From Xanthomonas sacchari (GTDB lineage Bacteria > Pseudomonadota > Gammaproteobacteria > Xanthomonadales > Xanthomonadaceae): 64,000 nucleotides of DNA. Positions 63,020 through 64,000 of this stretch are shown piece by piece. The stretch lies in contig NZ_CP132343.1 in the NCBI RefSeq assembly GCF_040529065.1, positions 2,046,001-2,110,000 on the forward strand. The letters run 5' to 3'. The position numbers and the translations under genes were made by a program. A model generated the notes under the pieces. That model was not told the DNA's origin, made no database searches, and saw only the letters and a program-made list of their open reading frames with translations. Position 1 is the stretch's first letter, and each line of letters begins with the position of its first letter.

Positions 63020-63091
63020 GGGCGTCTCGGTTGCGAAGGAGGGCGAGGCCCCGGCCGCGCACGGCCAGGGCAGGGTGAGGCAGGCGGCGGC

Positions 63092-64000
63092 TCAGGCGTC
63101 CTTGGATTCGTGCGGCGCGGCGGCGGCCTCGGCGTCGCGGCCCAGGTCGTACTCGGCGTCGTAGTTCCACAGGTCGCCGTCGGCGGCCGGCGGGCCGCAG
63201 GAGATCGACAGCGCGCCCTGGTCGGCGGGGCCGACCATGCGGCGGTTGAGTCCGAACAGGTTGCGGCCCAGGTCGTGCGCGGCCGGCGCGGTGTTCGGCG
63301 CCAGCGGGCGCGCGGCCCACTCGGCGGCGTCCACCAGCACTTCCAGGGTGCCGGCCTCGCCGTCCAGGCGCACGATGTCGCCTTCGCGCACCCGCGCCAG
63401 GGGGCCGCCGCGTGCCGCTTCCGGGGTCACGTGGATGGCCGCGGGGAACTTGCCGGATGCACCGGACAGGCGTCCGTCGGTGACCAGCGCCACGCGCCGG
63501 CCCTGGTTCTGCAGCAGGCCCAGCAACGGCGCCAGCGAATGCAGTTCCGGCATGCCGTTGGCCTGCGGGCCCTGGTAGCGCAGCACCACCACGAAGTCGT
63601 GCGGCAGCGCGCCGGCGGCGTGCAGCTTGTTCAGCGCCTGCGGCGCGTCGATCACCACGGCCGGCGCTTCGATAGTGCGGAACTGCGGCTTCACCGCCGA
63701 CAGCTTGATCAGCGAGCGGCCGAGGTTGCCGCGCAGCAGGCGCAGGCCGCCCTGCGCCTCGAACGGGTTGGACGCCGGGCGCACCACCGCCTCGTCGGCG
63801 CTCTTGGCCGGGCTCGGCACGTAGCTCAGCTTGCCGTCCTGCAGGCACGGCTCGTCGCCGTAGGCGCGCATGCCGCCGGGGACGATGGTGGCCAGGTCGT
63901 CGTGCATCAGCCCGGCGTCCATCAGCTCGCGGAACACGAAGCCGATGCCACCGGCGGCGGCGAAGTGGTTCACGTCGGCCTCGCCGTTCGGATACACCCG
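63092..64000 (-). CDS. edd: 6-phosphogluconate dehydratase, C-terminal part (5' end outside window)
   Basis: 303 codons to the window edge, in frame and open. It belongs to the IlvD/Edd family and converts 6-phosphogluconate to KDPG; the Edd motifs [80 protein letters not shown] and [23 protein letters not shown] are present. GTG at 63997 is inside the conserved region and is not the start. Together with eda it completes the Entner-Doudoroff branch. The iron-sulphur cysteines of the N-terminal half are beyond the edge. Confidence 0.95.
   Translation of the reverse strand, partial: RVYPNGEADVNHFAAAGGIGFVFRELMDAGLMHDDLATIVPGGMRAYGDEPCLQDGKLSYVPSPAKSADEAVVRPASNPFEAQGGLRLLRGNLGRSLIKLSAVKPQFRTIEAPAVVIDAPQALNKLHAAGALPHDFVVVLRYQGPQANGMPELHSLAPLLGLLQNQGRRVALVTDGRLSGASGKFPAAIHVTPEAARGGPLARVREGDIVRLDGEAGTLEVLVDAAEWAARPLAPNTAPAAHDLGRNLFGLNRRMVGPADQGALSISCGPPAADGDLWNYDAEYDLGRDAEAAAAPHESKDA

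Overview
The window is high-GC (roughly 65-70%) DNA from a gammaproteobacterium of the Xanthomonadaceae, most probably Xanthomonas. The signs are a fused NAGS-type acetyltransferase end on ArgB next to argC-argH-proB-proA, a MetX-type acyltransferase, a complete System I ccm operon, an edd-eda pair, dispersed REP-like palindromes (GTAGGAGCGGCTTCAGCCGC type) and scattered heptad repeats of the CGAATCC/GATTCCC type. The genus call is inference from gene content; no rRNA gene is present.

Layout. 1-6644: arginine and proline biosynthesis on the + strand (argB end, GNAT, argC, argH, cupin, YciI-like, proB, proA). 6645-8115: REP-like palindromes followed by an IS110-family element with a long non-coding left end that may encode its bridge RNA. 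8116-12746: two exported hydrolases in opposite directions, a Tat-exported GH95 alpha-L-fucosidase and an alpha-amino-acid ester hydrolase. 12747-14157: a long gap with broken reading frames. 14158-23971: a four-gene + strand operon encoding a 1736-residue Ig-repeat adhesin and its dedicated type I secretion system (TolC-like channel, ABC transporter, HlyD-like adaptor). 23993-24658: a small secreted protein and tRNA-Pro(CGG). 24719-31320: cytochrome bd oxidase, with cydABX on the - strand, cydDC on the + strand and an FNR-type palindrome between them. 31585-39989: metX and the ccmABCDEFGHI operon on the - strand. 40193-42542: glutamine/methionine aminotransferase, a small membrane protein and an omega-amidase. 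43015-45060: small exported proteins. 45236-48709: scpA-scpB-rluB on the - strand. 49083-49663: YciI-like and BolA-like proteins. 49900-62222: a glycan-uptake locus with a LacI regulator, an Oar-like TonB-dependent receptor, a GH144-type lipoprotein glucanase, a sugar ABC importer (binding protein and two permeases, no ATPase) and a 1053-residue multidomain glycosidase-like protein of unknown activity. 62339-64000: eda and the C-terminal part of edd on the - strand.

The most interesting parts are three. The first is the glycan locus, which I propose handles beta-1,2-glucan-type oligosaccharides and contains an enzyme I cannot place in a family; two LacI-type operators (49842 and 54061) link the regulator to the lipoprotein/ABC operon. 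The second is the adhesin/T1SS cassette, with nine repeats of exactly 246 bp and a TAAG motif near the N-terminus that resembles a LapG cleavage site. The third is the IS110 element with its candidate bridge-RNA region beside REP sequences. The rest is mostly conserved housekeeping: respiratory oxidase and haem-protein maturation, amino acid synthesis, chromosome segregation and rRNA modification.
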